Below, in pieces: positions 15,895-24,429 of a stretch of DNA of 64,000 bases. Below the pieces are notes generated by a model, which made no database searches, was not told the DNA's origin, and saw nothing but the letters and a program-made list of their open reading frames with translations. The translations under genes and the position numbers were made by a program. The stretch covers positions 1 to 64,000 of the forward strand of contig CAADVD010000033.1 of assembly GCA_900752435.1 (NCBI GenBank), written 5' to 3'. This stretch comes from Oscillospiraceae bacterium (GTDB taxonomy: Bacteria > Bacillota > Clostridia > Oscillospirales > Ruminococcaceae). Each line of letters opens with the position of its first letter. Positions within the stretch are counted from its first letter, which is position 1.

Positions 15895-17061
15895 ATGAAC
15901 AACTTCATTTTTCAGAACGCCACCAAGGTCTACTTTGGTAAAGGCTGCGTGAAGGAATATCTGGCCTGTTTGACAAGGAAAGCAGATACCATTCTGCTGG
16001 CCTATGGGGGTGGAAGCATCAAGCGCAACGGTGTGTATGATGAGATCATCAGCATCCTAAAAAAAGCTGGCAAAACCATCGTAGAGTTTTCCGGCATCAT
16101 GTCCAACCCCACTTACGCCAAAGTACAGGAAGGCGCAAAACTGGCGCGGGACAACCGAGTGGATATGATTTTGGCTGTGGGCGGAGGAAGTGTCATGGAT
16201 TGCTGTAAGGCGGTATCTCTGGCCGCTCGCTATGATGGTGACATCTGGAATGATTTTTGGGCTCGTCCTGGTGTTATCGATTTTAAGCCGCTGCCTTTGG
16301 GCGTTGTGGTCACAGTGGCTGGTACTGGAAGCGAGTGTAACGGCGGGGCAGTGATTACCAACGAAGAAAAGAAAATCAAAACCGGACGCGATTATCCACA
16401 GCTTAATCCTTGTTTTGCCTTGATGGATCCCTCCTATACGTTCTCCGTACCGAAAGGCCAGATGGTGTCCGGCAGCTTTGACATTCTCAGTCATATCATG
16501 GAAACGTATTTCAGTCAGCCCAACGACGATAATGTTTCCGACGATATCATGGAAGCTCTAATGAAGAGCGTCATTCGCAATCTGCGGACGGCCATTCAGA
16601 ACCCAGAGGATTACACCGCTCGTTCCAATCTCATGTGGGATTCCACAATGGCAGAGAATCGCGTAATCAAAATGGGTAAGAAATGCGACTTTGAATGCCA
16701 TAATATGGAGCACCAGCTTGGAGCTTATACAAACTGCAACCATGGCTGTGGCTTAGCGGTGCTTCATCCGGTATACTATCGACATATTTACAAAGATGGT
16801 TTGCCTAAATTTGTTCGCTTTGCAGAGAATGTGTGGGGGATTGCCCGCGGCAGCAAAACCGATGAAGAACTAGCGATGGCGGGAATTGACGCGTTGACAG
16901 AATTCATCAAAGAAGTTGGACTGCCGACTACGCTGAAAGAGCTGGGCGCTGATAAGTTACAGCTGAAAGAAATCGCGGATTCCTGCGGCATTTCTCAGGG
17001 CAGCTACAAGATTATGACTCACCAAGAAATTCTGGCAATCTTTCAGGAGTGCTATGGATAA
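15895..17061 (+). CDS. Iron-containing alcohol dehydrogenase (BDH/YqhD-like)
   Basis: A 388-residue NAD(P)H-dependent aldehyde/alcohol oxidoreductase of the Fe-ADH family. Features: YGGGSIKRNGVYDEI near residue 38, the dinucleotide motif AVGGGSVMDCCKAV near 99, TVAGTGSECNGGAVIT, and the metal site residues in SGSFDILSHIMETYF, NMEHQLGAYTNCNHG and GLAVLHP. The GGGS-IKRNG pattern is typical of the butanol-dehydrogenase/YqhD branch, which reduces toxic aldehydes with NADPH. It opens a four-gene reductase operon, so stress-aldehyde reduction is a reasonable inference. Confidence 0.93.
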   Translation: MNNFIFQNATKVYFGKGCVKEYLACLTRKADTILLAYGGGSIKRNGVYDEIISILKKAGKTIVEFSGIMSNPTYAKVQEGAKLARDNRVDMILAVGGGSVMDCCKAVSLAARYDGDIWNDFWARPGVIDFKPLPLGVVVTVAGTGSECNGGAVITNEEKKIKTGRDYPQLNPCFALMDPSYTFSVPKGQMVSGSFDILSHIMETYFSQPNDDNVSDDIMEALMKSVIRNLRTAIQNPEDYTARSNLMWDSTMAENRVIKMGKKCDFECHNMEHQLGAYTNCNHGCGLAVLHPVYYRHIYKDGLPKFVRFAENVWGIARGSKTDEELAMAGIDALTEFIKEVGLPTTLKELGADKLQLKEIADSCGISQGSYKIMTHQEILAIFQECYG

Positions 17062-17093
17062 ATGAAACTAAAGATTTGAAAGGAGCAATCAAT

Positions 17094-17753
17094 ATGAAAA
17101 AATTAACCGCATTGTTTTTAAGTTTGGCCATGGTACTTGGTCTTGCCGCGTGCGGCAGTGGAACCCCCTCTTCCAGCGAATCTGGTACCCTTGACTCTTC
17201 TGCTTCACAGGCTTCTAAAGAAACATCGTCCTCACAACCGGAAATTTCTGAAAACACAAGTCCTGAAGCAGGTAAGACGTTGGTGGTTTACTTTTATGCT
17301 ACCGGCAACACCGAGGAAGCGGCAAATGCTGTCGCTCAGCTTACTGGCGGCGACCTGTTTGAGCTGGAACCTGCCGATCCCTACACCGACGATGATTTGG
17401 ATTGGACTGTGGAAGGAAGTCGAGTCAACGTTGAACACGAGGATGAATCGCTGCGGAATATCGAATTGGTAGCCGATACGGTGGATGATTGGGACAGCTA
17501 CGACACGGTATTCATCGGTTATCCCATCTGGTGGGGCATTGCCGCTTGGCCGGTCAACACCTTTGTGGAAGCGAATGATTTTACCGGCAAAACGGTGATT
17601 CCGTTCTGCACCTCTGCCAGCTCCGGTTTAGGACAAAGTGGAGAACTGCTGGCGAACCTGGCTGGCACCGGCGACTGGCAGGAAGGACAGCGATTTGGTT
17701 CCAGCGTGAGTCAAGAGGACGTACAGGAATGGCTGGACAGCTTAGGAATATAG
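17094..17753 (+). CDS. Flavodoxin-fold lipoprotein
   Basis: A 219-residue lipoprotein: signal MKKLTALFLSLAMVLG with lipobox LAAC and Cys20, a Ser-rich linker (about 22-55), then a flavodoxin domain. FMN-binding features are the first loop FYATGNTEEAANAV, the YPIWWGIAAWPVNTF segment and FCTSASSGLGQSG. I start at the ATG at 17094 behind AAAGGAGC; the longer frame overlaps the upstream gene. It should be an extracytoplasmic electron carrier or quinone/FMN reductase working with the flanking reductases. Confidence 0.9.
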   Translation: MKKLTALFLSLAMVLGLAACGSGTPSSSESGTLDSSASQASKETSSSQPEISENTSPEAGKTLVVYFYATGNTEEAANAVAQLTGGDLFELEPADPYTDDDLDWTVEGSRVNVEHEDESLRNIELVADTVDDWDSYDTVFIGYPIWWGIAAWPVNTFVEANDFTGKTVIPFCTSASSGLGQSGELLANLAGTGDWQEGQRFGSSVSQEDVQEWLDSLGI

Positions 17754-17767
17754 GCTCAGCCGATGTA

Positions 17768-17866
17768 ATGCTCTCCTCTTGTGAGGTGCAGGCATTGGAT
17801 GATGCTTTGGATAAGATGGAAATGTCTGCTGTGTTTGGTGAGACAAAGTTGAAAAGACAAGGATAA
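17768..17866 (+). pseudogene. Short frame between flavodoxin and aldo/keto reductase, possible remnant
   Basis: A 32-codon frame (begins MLSSCEVQALDDALD) with protein-like composition but no ribosome site, filling an otherwise tightly packed operon. It may be the tail of a lost reductase gene. The origin is not identifiable. Confidence 0.25.
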
Positions 17867-17900
17867 AACTTTATGAAATTATTTTTAGGAGGTATACATT

Positions 17901-18746
17901 ATGGAATACGCAATGTTGAACAACGGAGTAAAAATGCCCATGGCAGGCATCGGCACCTTTTTACTTGACCCTGATGAAGCGGAGGCTTCGGTTTTGAGCG
18001 CACTGGAATGTGGCTACCGGCTGATTGATACGGCCAATGCTTATGTCAATGAAAAAGCTGTGGGCAGGGCTATGAAGAAATCCGGCCTTGCACGGGAACA
18101 AATTTTTCTGGAGACGAAGCTGTGGCCCAGCTTTTATGAACAGGACGATGCGGTGGAGAAAACGCTCCAGCGTCTGGACACCGACTATATTGATTTGTTG
18201 CTGATCCACCAGCCCGCTGGAAATTACATCGCTGGTTACAAGCAAATGGAAAAAGCTTATAAGGCAGGTAAAGTAAAAGCCATCGGTCTGTCTAATTTCA
18301 ATGAGGAACAGATTCGTGAAATTCTGGCCGTATGCGAGGTCAAGCCTGCGGTGCTTCAGACCGAGGTTCACCCATACTCTCAGGAGAAGCAGCTGAAGGA
18401 ATTTCTGGACAAAGAGAACATTGTGATTCAGGCATGGTATCCGCTTGGCCATGGCGACAAGGCGTTGATTCAGGAACCGCTGTTCGCCGAGCTTGGCAAA
18501 AAATACAACAAGAGCAATGCGCAAATTATTCTCCGCTGGCATATTCAGGATGGCAACATTGTTATTCCTGGCTCCAAGAATCCGACTCACATCAAAGACA
18601 ACTTCGATCTGTTCGATTTTGCTCTTACGGATGATGAAATGATTCAGATTGCCGATATGGATAAGAAGAAGCGTTATTACACTAGTACGCCGGAGATGCT
18701 GAACAACTATGTGAAAATGGTGCCGCCGGTGGATACACAAAAATAA
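17901..18746 (+). CDS. Aldo/keto reductase (2,5-diketogluconate reductase type)
   Basis: A 281-residue NADPH-dependent TIM-barrel reductase. The catalytic tetrad is visible: Asp and Tyr in LIDTANAYVNEKAVG, Lys in FLETKLWPS and His in LLLIHQPAG. The cofactor region is VIPGSKNPTHIKDNF. The length matches the family. It has an AGGAGG ribosome site and lies in the reductase operon between the flavodoxin and flavin-reductase genes. The substrate is unknown; carbonyl compounds are expected. Confidence 0.92.
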   Translation: MEYAMLNNGVKMPMAGIGTFLLDPDEAEASVLSALECGYRLIDTANAYVNEKAVGRAMKKSGLAREQIFLETKLWPSFYEQDDAVEKTLQRLDTDYIDLLLIHQPAGNYIAGYKQMEKAYKAGKVKAIGLSNFNEEQIREILAVCEVKPAVLQTEVHPYSQEKQLKEFLDKENIVIQAWYPLGHGDKALIQEPLFAELGKKYNKSNAQIILRWHIQDGNIVIPGSKNPTHIKDNFDLFDFALTDDEMIQIADMDKKKRYYTSTPEMLNNYVKMVPPVDTQK

Positions 18747-18760
18747 GGAGGAATCGAATC

Positions 18761-19318
18761 ATGCGTAAAAATTTTGGAACAAAATCTTGGTTTTACCCAC
18801 TGCCGGTACTCATCATTGGCACTTATGATGAAAATGGAACTCCGGATGCAATGAATGCTGCCTGGGGCGGCCTATACGATTCCGATAAGGTAGTGCTCTG
18901 TCTAAGTGCGGGTCATAAGACCACGAAAAACATCTTGGCGAAAGGCGCCTTTACCGTCAGCTTTGCCGATGCGGCTCATGTGGTTGCCTCAGATTATGTA
19001 GGGCTTATTTCCGCCAATAATGAGCCGAACAAACTGGAGAAATCCGGTTTTCATGTTGTCAAAAGCGAATTTGTAGACGCGCCCCTGATCGACGAACTGC
19101 CTGTGGCGCTGGAATGCAAACTCCTCAAAACAAATGAGGACGGCAACATCATCGGTCAGATTGTAAATGTCAGCATTGACAAGAGCGTTTTAAATGAGTC
19201 GGGACAACTGGATATGGGCAAATTTCGGCCGATTGCCTTTGACCCTGCGGGTAACGGCTACCATGTGCTGGGAGAGCGAGTCGGCAACGCTTTCAACGAT
19301 GGTGCTGTGCTGAAATAA
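18761..19318 (+). CDS. Flavin reductase-like FMN-binding protein
   Basis: A 185-residue split-barrel flavoprotein of the flavin-reductase-like family. The start MRKNFGTKSWFYPLPVLIIGTYDENGTPDAM, then NAAWGGLYDSDKVVLCLSAGHKTTKNI and the AFTVSFADAAHVVASDYVG segment are typical. It begins 14 bases after the aldo/keto reductase, has AAGGAGG, and is the last gene before a strong terminator. It may supply reduced flavin to the operon's partners or act as a small reductase. Confidence 0.9.
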   Translation: MRKNFGTKSWFYPLPVLIIGTYDENGTPDAMNAAWGGLYDSDKVVLCLSAGHKTTKNILAKGAFTVSFADAAHVVASDYVGLISANNEPNKLEKSGFHVVKSEFVDAPLIDELPVALECKLLKTNEDGNIIGQIVNVSIDKSVLNESGQLDMGKFRPIAFDPAGNGYHVLGERVGNAFNDGAVLK

Positions 19319-19339
19319 AACGGCGGCACTAAAGATTCT

Positions 19340-19379
19340 GGAAGAGCAGCAGAGCTGGGTCTGTTGCTCTTCCTTTTTG
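19340..19379 (+). terminator. Terminator of the reductase operon
   Basis: GGAAGAGCAGCAGA pairs with TCTGTTGCTCTTCC (one G-T pair), then TTTTT. Confidence 0.9.
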
Positions 19380-19494
19380 GTTTTGCGGGAGTATAAACCG
19401 GTTGGTTAAACTCGCGCAGCCAATTGCGGTTTCTGCCCTTCGGCAAGACCGGTTGCAATAGAATCAGGAATCATGGGAAAGGAGACATCCGAAT

Positions 19495-20400
19495 ATGAAG
19501 AGGAAGATCAAACGGTTCCTGCTAATGTCCTGCACCTCTGCTTTCTTGCTTGGCTTGGCGAGCTGTGCCGGAACATCCACCTCCCAAAAAATTACTCCTT
19601 TGGAGGAGAGCCTCTCAGCCATTGAGAGTGTTCTCTCTTCCGAGAAAAGCGGAAATTCATCTGAAGAAACAGCGCCAATGCGGACAGGAATAATTTCAGA
19701 GCAGGTTTTGGAAGGTGAAACGGGAACGATCCATTACAGCTACTACCTTCCAGAAAATTATGACGGAAGACAGAAGTATCCTTTGATGCTGGCTATGCCC
19801 GGCTATGATATGATGTGGTTTGGGGAGGGTTCCTCTGGCGCAAATCTGAACTGGAGCGGCTTTCTGTGCTGGACTCAACTTCCAGAAGATATGATCGTTG
19901 TTTCCGCTCAACTGACCGATTGGCATGAGACTTCTGCCCGGCAAGCGATTGAATTGACGGAATATTTCATCGACCACTTTTCAGTGGATCATAACCGTGT
20001 CTATGCGGCGGGATACTCCGCTGGTGGGGAAACCATGTCCCAAGCGATATCCATGCGTCCAGATCTGTATGCAGCCTATCTTCATGGCGCCTCTCAGTGG
20101 GACGGAGAGTTTGTTCCTGTTGCAGAGAATGGCGTAGCAGTATTTATTTTTATGGCCAAAAACGATGAGTATTATGGTTCGGAACGCGCTGTGAATGCGT
20201 ATAATAGCCTTCGCACCGCCTATGAAAATGCTGGATGGACAGCCGATGAAATGGATATAGTCCTGCAAATCCAAACTCCGGATAACGAATGGTTTGCCGA
20301 ACGTGGCGTTACAGGAAATTATCATGGCGGCGGAAATGTAGTATTTGATGAAACGAATATCTTGAAATGGATCGTCGCTCACGATAAAGGAGAAAAATAA
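19495..20400 (+). CDS. Alpha/beta hydrolase lipoprotein (esterase)
   Basis: A 301-residue lipoprotein with a basic N-terminus, hydrophobic core and lipobox LASC (Cys at about residue 24), followed by a Ser/Glu-rich linker. The catalytic domain resembles poly-hydroxybutyrate depolymerase/feruloyl esterase-like hydrolases: IHYSYYLPENYDG, YPLMLAMPGYD, nucleophile elbow AAGYSAGGETM and a late His in TGNYHGGGNV. It probably hydrolyses an ester outside the membrane. It is its own unit between the reductase operon and the phoA unit. Confidence 0.85.
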   Translation: MKRKIKRFLLMSCTSAFLLGLASCAGTSTSQKITPLEESLSAIESVLSSEKSGNSSEETAPMRTGIISEQVLEGETGTIHYSYYLPENYDGRQKYPLMLAMPGYDMMWFGEGSSGANLNWSGFLCWTQLPEDMIVVSAQLTDWHETSARQAIELTEYFIDHFSVDHNRVYAAGYSAGGETMSQAISMRPDLYAAYLHGASQWDGEFVPVAENGVAVFIFMAKNDEYYGSERAVNAYNSLRTAYENAGWTADEMDIVLQIQTPDNEWFAERGVTGNYHGGGNVVFDETNILKWIVAHDKGEK

Positions 20401-20402
20401 AA

Positions 20403-20507
20403 ATGAAAGGTTTGCTTGTCCATGGGACTCCCCGCAAAGAAGGCTGTACTTATACAGCTTTGTGTACGGTGTCTGACGCTTTGAATCCGAATGGTATACT
20501 CTTATAA
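20403..20507 (+). pseudogene. Truncated NADPH-dependent FMN reductase start
   Basis: The frame MKGLLVHGTPRKEGCTYTAL is the flavin-phosphate-binding opening of FMN reductase/NAD(P)H oxidoreductases (typically LLVNGSPRKEGCTYTAL), but it stops after 34 codons. The rest of the domain is gone and the PHO-box array begins two bases after the stop. It probably marks a deletion that joined the hydrolase unit to phoA. Confidence 0.7.
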
Positions 20508-20508
20508 A

Positions 20509-20566
20509 TTTACTGTTATTTACCGTTCTTTTACACCTTTGACTGAGTCTTTACCAAATTTTACTT
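20509..20566 (+). promoter_or_regulatory. PHO-box-like direct repeats upstream of phoA
   Basis: Six TTTAC-like hexamers start at 20509, 20519, 20530, 20539, 20550 and 20560 (TTTACT, TTTACC, TTTACA, TTGACT, TTTACC, TTTACT), one per helical turn. This is the form of PhoP boxes in Firmicutes. A candidate -10 TATACT lies at 20598-20603. Confidence 0.65.
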
Positions 20567-20649
20567 TCCTGCGCTAGTTCATCTTTCGGCCCTCTTGTAT
20601 ACTGAAAAAGCACCAAGAGTGATGAAGCAAAGTAAATGAGGAGGATATT

Positions 20650-22257
20650 ATGAAGAAGAAAACACTCGCCATCTTGATGGCAATGATGATGGCAACTGGT
20701 TTTTTCACTGGATGCAGCGATCAGGAAAATGCCCAAGAGGAACCGGGTACATCGGTAACCGATGAGACAACCGGAGATACAAAAACACCAAAGTATGTAT
20801 TCTTATTCATCGGTGATGGAATGAGCTATCCCCAAATCCAGCTGAGCAACTATTTTCTGAGCGCCAATGCGGCCGCAGAAAATCCCAGCACAGTAACGGT
20901 AAACGGCGAAGAAAAAGCGATGCTTTCCAGCAAGTCCAATTTGACTATGATGACTTTTCCAGTGGCGGGTTCTGCGCAAACTTATGACAGCACTTCTTTC
21001 GCACCGGATTCGGCTTCTACTGCAACTTCCATTGCCACGGGCAAGAAAACTTGGAGCGGCAGCATCAATGTCAGCGAAGATTTTACGCAAGAATATGAAA
21101 CCATTGCGGAAAAATTAAAAGAGCAAAAAGATTATAAGATCGGTATCATTTCTAGTGTAAACTTAAATCATGCGACACCAGCAGCTTTTTACGCGCATCA
21201 GGAATCCAGAAACAGCTACTACGAAATCGGCCAAGAACTGATTGAGAGCGGATTTGATTATTTTGCAGGCGGCGCACTGCTGAAACCAACCGGCGCAGAG
21301 GAAGATCAGACGGATCTGTATCAGTTGGCGGAAGAAGCCGGTTATCAGGTGGTCAAGACTCAGGAAGAGGCAGAAAAATTGTCCGATGGTGACCAAAAGG
21401 TCATCGTTGTGGATGAACATCTGGCAGACGGCAACGCCATGGCCTACGATGTGGACCGTGAAGATGCGCAGTGGGCGCTGGCCGATTATGTGGATAAAGG
21501 CATTGAGCTGTTGGACAATGACAAGGGATTTTTCATGATGGTTGAGGGCGGTAAAATCGACTGGGCATGTCACGCCAACGATGCAACTTCTACCATCACC
21601 GATACACTGGCGCTGGATGCGGCTGTTGAGAAAGCAGTGGATTTTTATCATGAGCATCCCGACGAAACGTTGATTCTCGTTACCGGCGACCATGAAACCG
21701 GTGGTTTGACCATTGGTTATGCGGGAACCAACTACGATACGTTCCTCACCAACTTTAACAACCAAAAGATTTCTTATGCAAAATTCGATTCCGACTACGT
21801 CAAAGGTTATAAAGAAAACAAAACCGACTTTGATACGGTTATGAAAGATGTTACTGCTTTGTTCGGTCTGCAGGCTCCAGCTGCAGCAGGGGCTGCTGAT
21901 ACAACGCAGAAGGACAGCGCCGACAAGCATCCGGAATCCGGCGACGATGGCAGCTTGGTGATGACACAGTATGAGTATGACCAGCTGAAAGCGGCTTACG
22001 AGACCACCATGACCAGAACCGGCGAAGAAGAGGATTTTGCTCAGGATGAATACATCAAATACGGCAGCTATGAACCGCTGACAGTAACCATTACCCATAT
22101 TTTGAACAACAAAAGCGGTGTCAACTTTGGTTCTTATGCTCATACCGGTTTGCCGGTGGAAGTGCTGGCACAGGGAGTTGGACAGGAAAGCTTTGACGGC
22201 TACTACGACAACACCGACATTTACAACAAGATGGCAGAATTGACAGGGGTAAAATAA
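20650..22257 (+). CDS. phoA: Alkaline phosphatase, lipoprotein
   Basis: A 535-residue extracytoplasmic phosphomonoesterase that frees phosphate from organic esters. Lipoprotein signal with lipobox FTGC (Cys about residue 24). Active-site features: VFLFIGDGMSYPQ (metal Asp), the nucleophile Ser121 in PDSASTATSIATGKKT, KIDWACHAND and LVTGDHETGGLT (zinc ligands), and a final His in SYAHTG. An insert around residues 410-450 is acidic and Ser/Gln-rich. The PHO-box-like array upstream implies induction by phosphate limitation. The yibE/F gene starts at the base after its stop. Confidence 0.95.
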   Translation: MKKKTLAILMAMMMATGFFTGCSDQENAQEEPGTSVTDETTGDTKTPKYVFLFIGDGMSYPQIQLSNYFLSANAAAENPSTVTVNGEEKAMLSSKSNLTMMTFPVAGSAQTYDSTSFAPDSASTATSIATGKKTWSGSINVSEDFTQEYETIAEKLKEQKDYKIGIISSVNLNHATPAAFYAHQESRNSYYEIGQELIESGFDYFAGGALLKPTGAEEDQTDLYQLAEEAGYQVVKTQEEAEKLSDGDQKVIVVDEHLADGNAMAYDVDREDAQWALADYVDKGIELLDNDKGFFMMVEGGKIDWACHANDATSTITDTLALDAAVEKAVDFYHEHPDETLILVTGDHETGGLTIGYAGTNYDTFLTNFNNQKISYAKFDSDYVKGYKENKTDFDTVMKDVTALFGLQAPAAAGAADTTQKDSADKHPESGDDGSLVMTQYEYDQLKAAYETTMTRTGEEEDFAQDEYIKYGSYEPLTVTITHILNNKSGVNFGSYAHTGLPVEVLAQGVGQESFDGYYDNTDIYNKMAELTGVK

Positions 22258-23415
22258 ATGAAACATTTGTGGAAGAAATACCAACATTCCACGTTTCTGC
22301 TTCTGATAATCGGAGTTATTTTAATTGGCATCCTCATGGCCATTCCAACAGGCTATGAGGATGCCCTGATTTATCAGGGAACGGAACGTGCCGTAGGGGA
22401 AGTAGTGGAAACGGACAATTCCGCAATCAAGACTTCGGGACTGATTCAGTCCGGTGAGCAAACCTGCAAAATTAAGATTCAAAATGGGCTGTTCAAAGGG
22501 CAGACCATCAGCAGCGTGAATTTCCTGAGCGGTTCTTTGGAGAAGGATAAAATCTTTAAGGTGGGGGACAAAGCGCTGGTTACCATCAGTCACAACGGGG
22601 AGGAAATTTCATCTGCGGTATTGTCCGATCACTATCGATTGAACAAGGAACTGCTTTTGTTGTTGTTATTCGCGGTTTTTCTGGTGCTGATAGCTGGAAA
22701 AAACGGATTTCTCGCGGTGTTTTCCTTTATCATTACGATACTGACAATCTGGAAAATACTAGTGCCCGCTTATCTGCGAGGTTATTCGCCCATCTGGATT
22801 GGGATTTTGATTACGGTGTTGCTCACAGCCATCATTATTTTCTTTGTCTATGGATTTGACCGGCGAACGCTTACCGCTATTTTAGGCTCTTTGCTCGGCA
22901 TCTTTACCACTTGCGTTTTAGGAATGATCTTTACCGATTTGTTTAAAATCAATGGAGCGGTAATGCCAAATTCGGAATCACTGCTGTACAGCGGCTATCA
23001 AGATTTAAACTTAACCTCTATTTTTATGAGCAGTATTTTCATTGGTGCTTCGGGCGCAATGATGGATTTGTCTGTGGACATTACTTCCGCCGTTCACGAG
23101 GTGGTGGAGAAAAAGCCGGATATTACTTGGCTGGAGGCGGCGAAATCCGGCATGAATGTCGGGCGTGCGGCTATGGGTACGATGACGACCACCTTGCTGC
23201 TGGCGTACTCTGGCGGCTATGTGACATTGCTGATGGTCTTCATGGCGCAGGGAACACCCATTGACCACATTTTGAACTACAAATATGTATCGGCGGAAAT
23301 TCTGGATACCGTAGTGGGAAGTTTTGGCTTGGTAACCGTGGCACCCTTCACCGCTTTGACAGCAGGATTGCTTTTGGCTAGAAGAAAGCAAAAAAGTGCG
23401 GTAGTAACCTCATAA
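22258..23415 (+). CDS. YibE/F-family membrane protein
   Basis: A 385-residue polytopic protein of the YibE/F family, whose function is not established. An N-terminal membrane helix (residues 13-30) precedes an extracytoplasmic beta-rich domain (to about 125), then about seven transmembrane helices with the family region GASGAMMDLSVDITSAVHEV and GRAAMGTMTTTLLLAYSGGY. The start codon abuts the phoA stop, so the two are translated from one message and are probably both under phosphate control. Confidence 0.88.
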   Translation: MKHLWKKYQHSTFLLLIIGVILIGILMAIPTGYEDALIYQGTERAVGEVVETDNSAIKTSGLIQSGEQTCKIKIQNGLFKGQTISSVNFLSGSLEKDKIFKVGDKALVTISHNGEEISSAVLSDHYRLNKELLLLLLFAVFLVLIAGKNGFLAVFSFIITILTIWKILVPAYLRGYSPIWIGILITVLLTAIIIFFVYGFDRRTLTAILGSLLGIFTTCVLGMIFTDLFKINGAVMPNSESLLYSGYQDLNLTSIFMSSIFIGASGAMMDLSVDITSAVHEVVEKKPDITWLEAAKSGMNVGRAAMGTMTTTLLLAYSGGYVTLLMVFMAQGTPIDHILNYKYVSAEILDTVVGSFGLVTVAPFTALTAGLLLARRKQKSAVVTS

Positions 23416-23441
23416 AGGAGAAATACTTTTATATCACAAAA

Positions 23442-23476
23442 ATTGCGCCTTGTCGAATTTCCCGACAAGGCGCAAT
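23442..23476 (-). terminator. Terminator for the amidase gene
   Basis: ATTGCGCCTTGTCG pairs perfectly with CGACAAGGCGCAAT. On the minus strand it is followed by TTTTTG. It lies between converging genes. Confidence 0.85.
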
Positions 23477-23531
23477 GTGCGTTTATTATGAAGGCGAAGC
23501 ATCGATACGGCAAAAAGAGAAGCTTCTTTCC

Positions 23532-24269
23532 CTACAACCGAATATAATCCGCTGAAGCATACCCCACCACAGCATCGTTGTCCACCACATACCATCCATC
23601 CCACTTTCCCAAAACCGTCACACGCTGACCTTTTTCCAGCCATCCGACAACAGGAGCCGTGACTGACGGTTTGCTGCGAATCCGCAGACCGGTATTCTGT
23701 GTAGTCACAATGCCGAACTGCGGCGTCTGCGGCGGAATGAACGGGATGCCAAAATACTGCGTCAAGGACTTCACCACATTTTCCGCAATTTCGTTGATGT
23801 GCGTGATGATCCAGTTGGCGTCTTCGGGATTGTCGTGGTAGGCGAATTCAATCAGTACGGCAGGCGCCCGCGTTTTGGTCACTTCCCCTAAACTGGTGGT
23901 GGACAGCGCGCGCACCAAATGCGGATACGGATAAATGGTTTTCAGATTGTCGGCGATGATTTCCGCCGCACGCCGGCCGCGGCTGCTGCGCGGATCGTAG
24001 TAAACGTCCGTACCGCGGAGCTGTCCGGCCATGGATTCCGGTGCGGCGTTGGAATGGAGCGCTACATGCAGGTCGTAGTTTCCGGAATTGGAAGCGCGGA
24101 TGGAGGATGCCGCCGTCATGTCAGGGGTGTTGCGCGTGTATTGAATGCCGCTGGAACGCAGGTAGGGAATCATGGCGTCGGCAATGCGGTTCATGTAATA
24201 TTCCTCCGATCCGCCGGTAACATAGGGATTCCACTCCTGTGTGGACGGACTTAAATAAATAAAAGGCAA
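23532..24269 (-). CDS. N-acetylmuramoyl-L-alanine amidase with SH3 domain
   Basis: A 245-residue Amidase_3-type cell-wall hydrolase followed by an SH3b domain (GLRIRSKPSVTAPVVGWLEKG to the end) that probably binds peptidoglycan. Zinc-site features are GGSEEYYMNRIAD (Glu), YDLHVALHSNAAP (His) and the catalytic Glu in VLIEFAYHDNPED. The usual first motif DPGHGG is replaced by YLSPSTQEWN. There is no signal peptide, as in sporulation or mother-cell amidases and in phage endolysins. An AAAGGAGC site precedes the start. Confidence 0.88.
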   Translation of the reverse strand: MPFIYLSPSTQEWNPYVTGGSEEYYMNRIADAMIPYLRSSGIQYTRNTPDMTAASSIRASNSGNYDLHVALHSNAAPESMAGQLRGTDVYYDPRSSRGRRAAEIIADNLKTIYPYPHLVRALSTTSLGEVTKTRAPAVLIEFAYHDNPEDANWIITHINEIAENVVKSLTQYFGIPFIPPQTPQFGIVTTQNTGLRIRSKPSVTAPVVGWLEKGQRVTVLGKWDGWYVVDNDAVVGYASADYIRL

Positions 24270-24429
24270 AAAGACCAGCTCCTTTGGTTAAAATGGGGTC
24301 ACGTTGCAACATGCTCGTATCAGTGTATGAACGGCCAAGCGGAATGGTGAATCGTGTCTGCTTGTGACTTGTGAAAAATTGCGCTATAATAAAGTAAAAT
24401 CATTTTATCATAACAAAGGAGCTTTTTGC

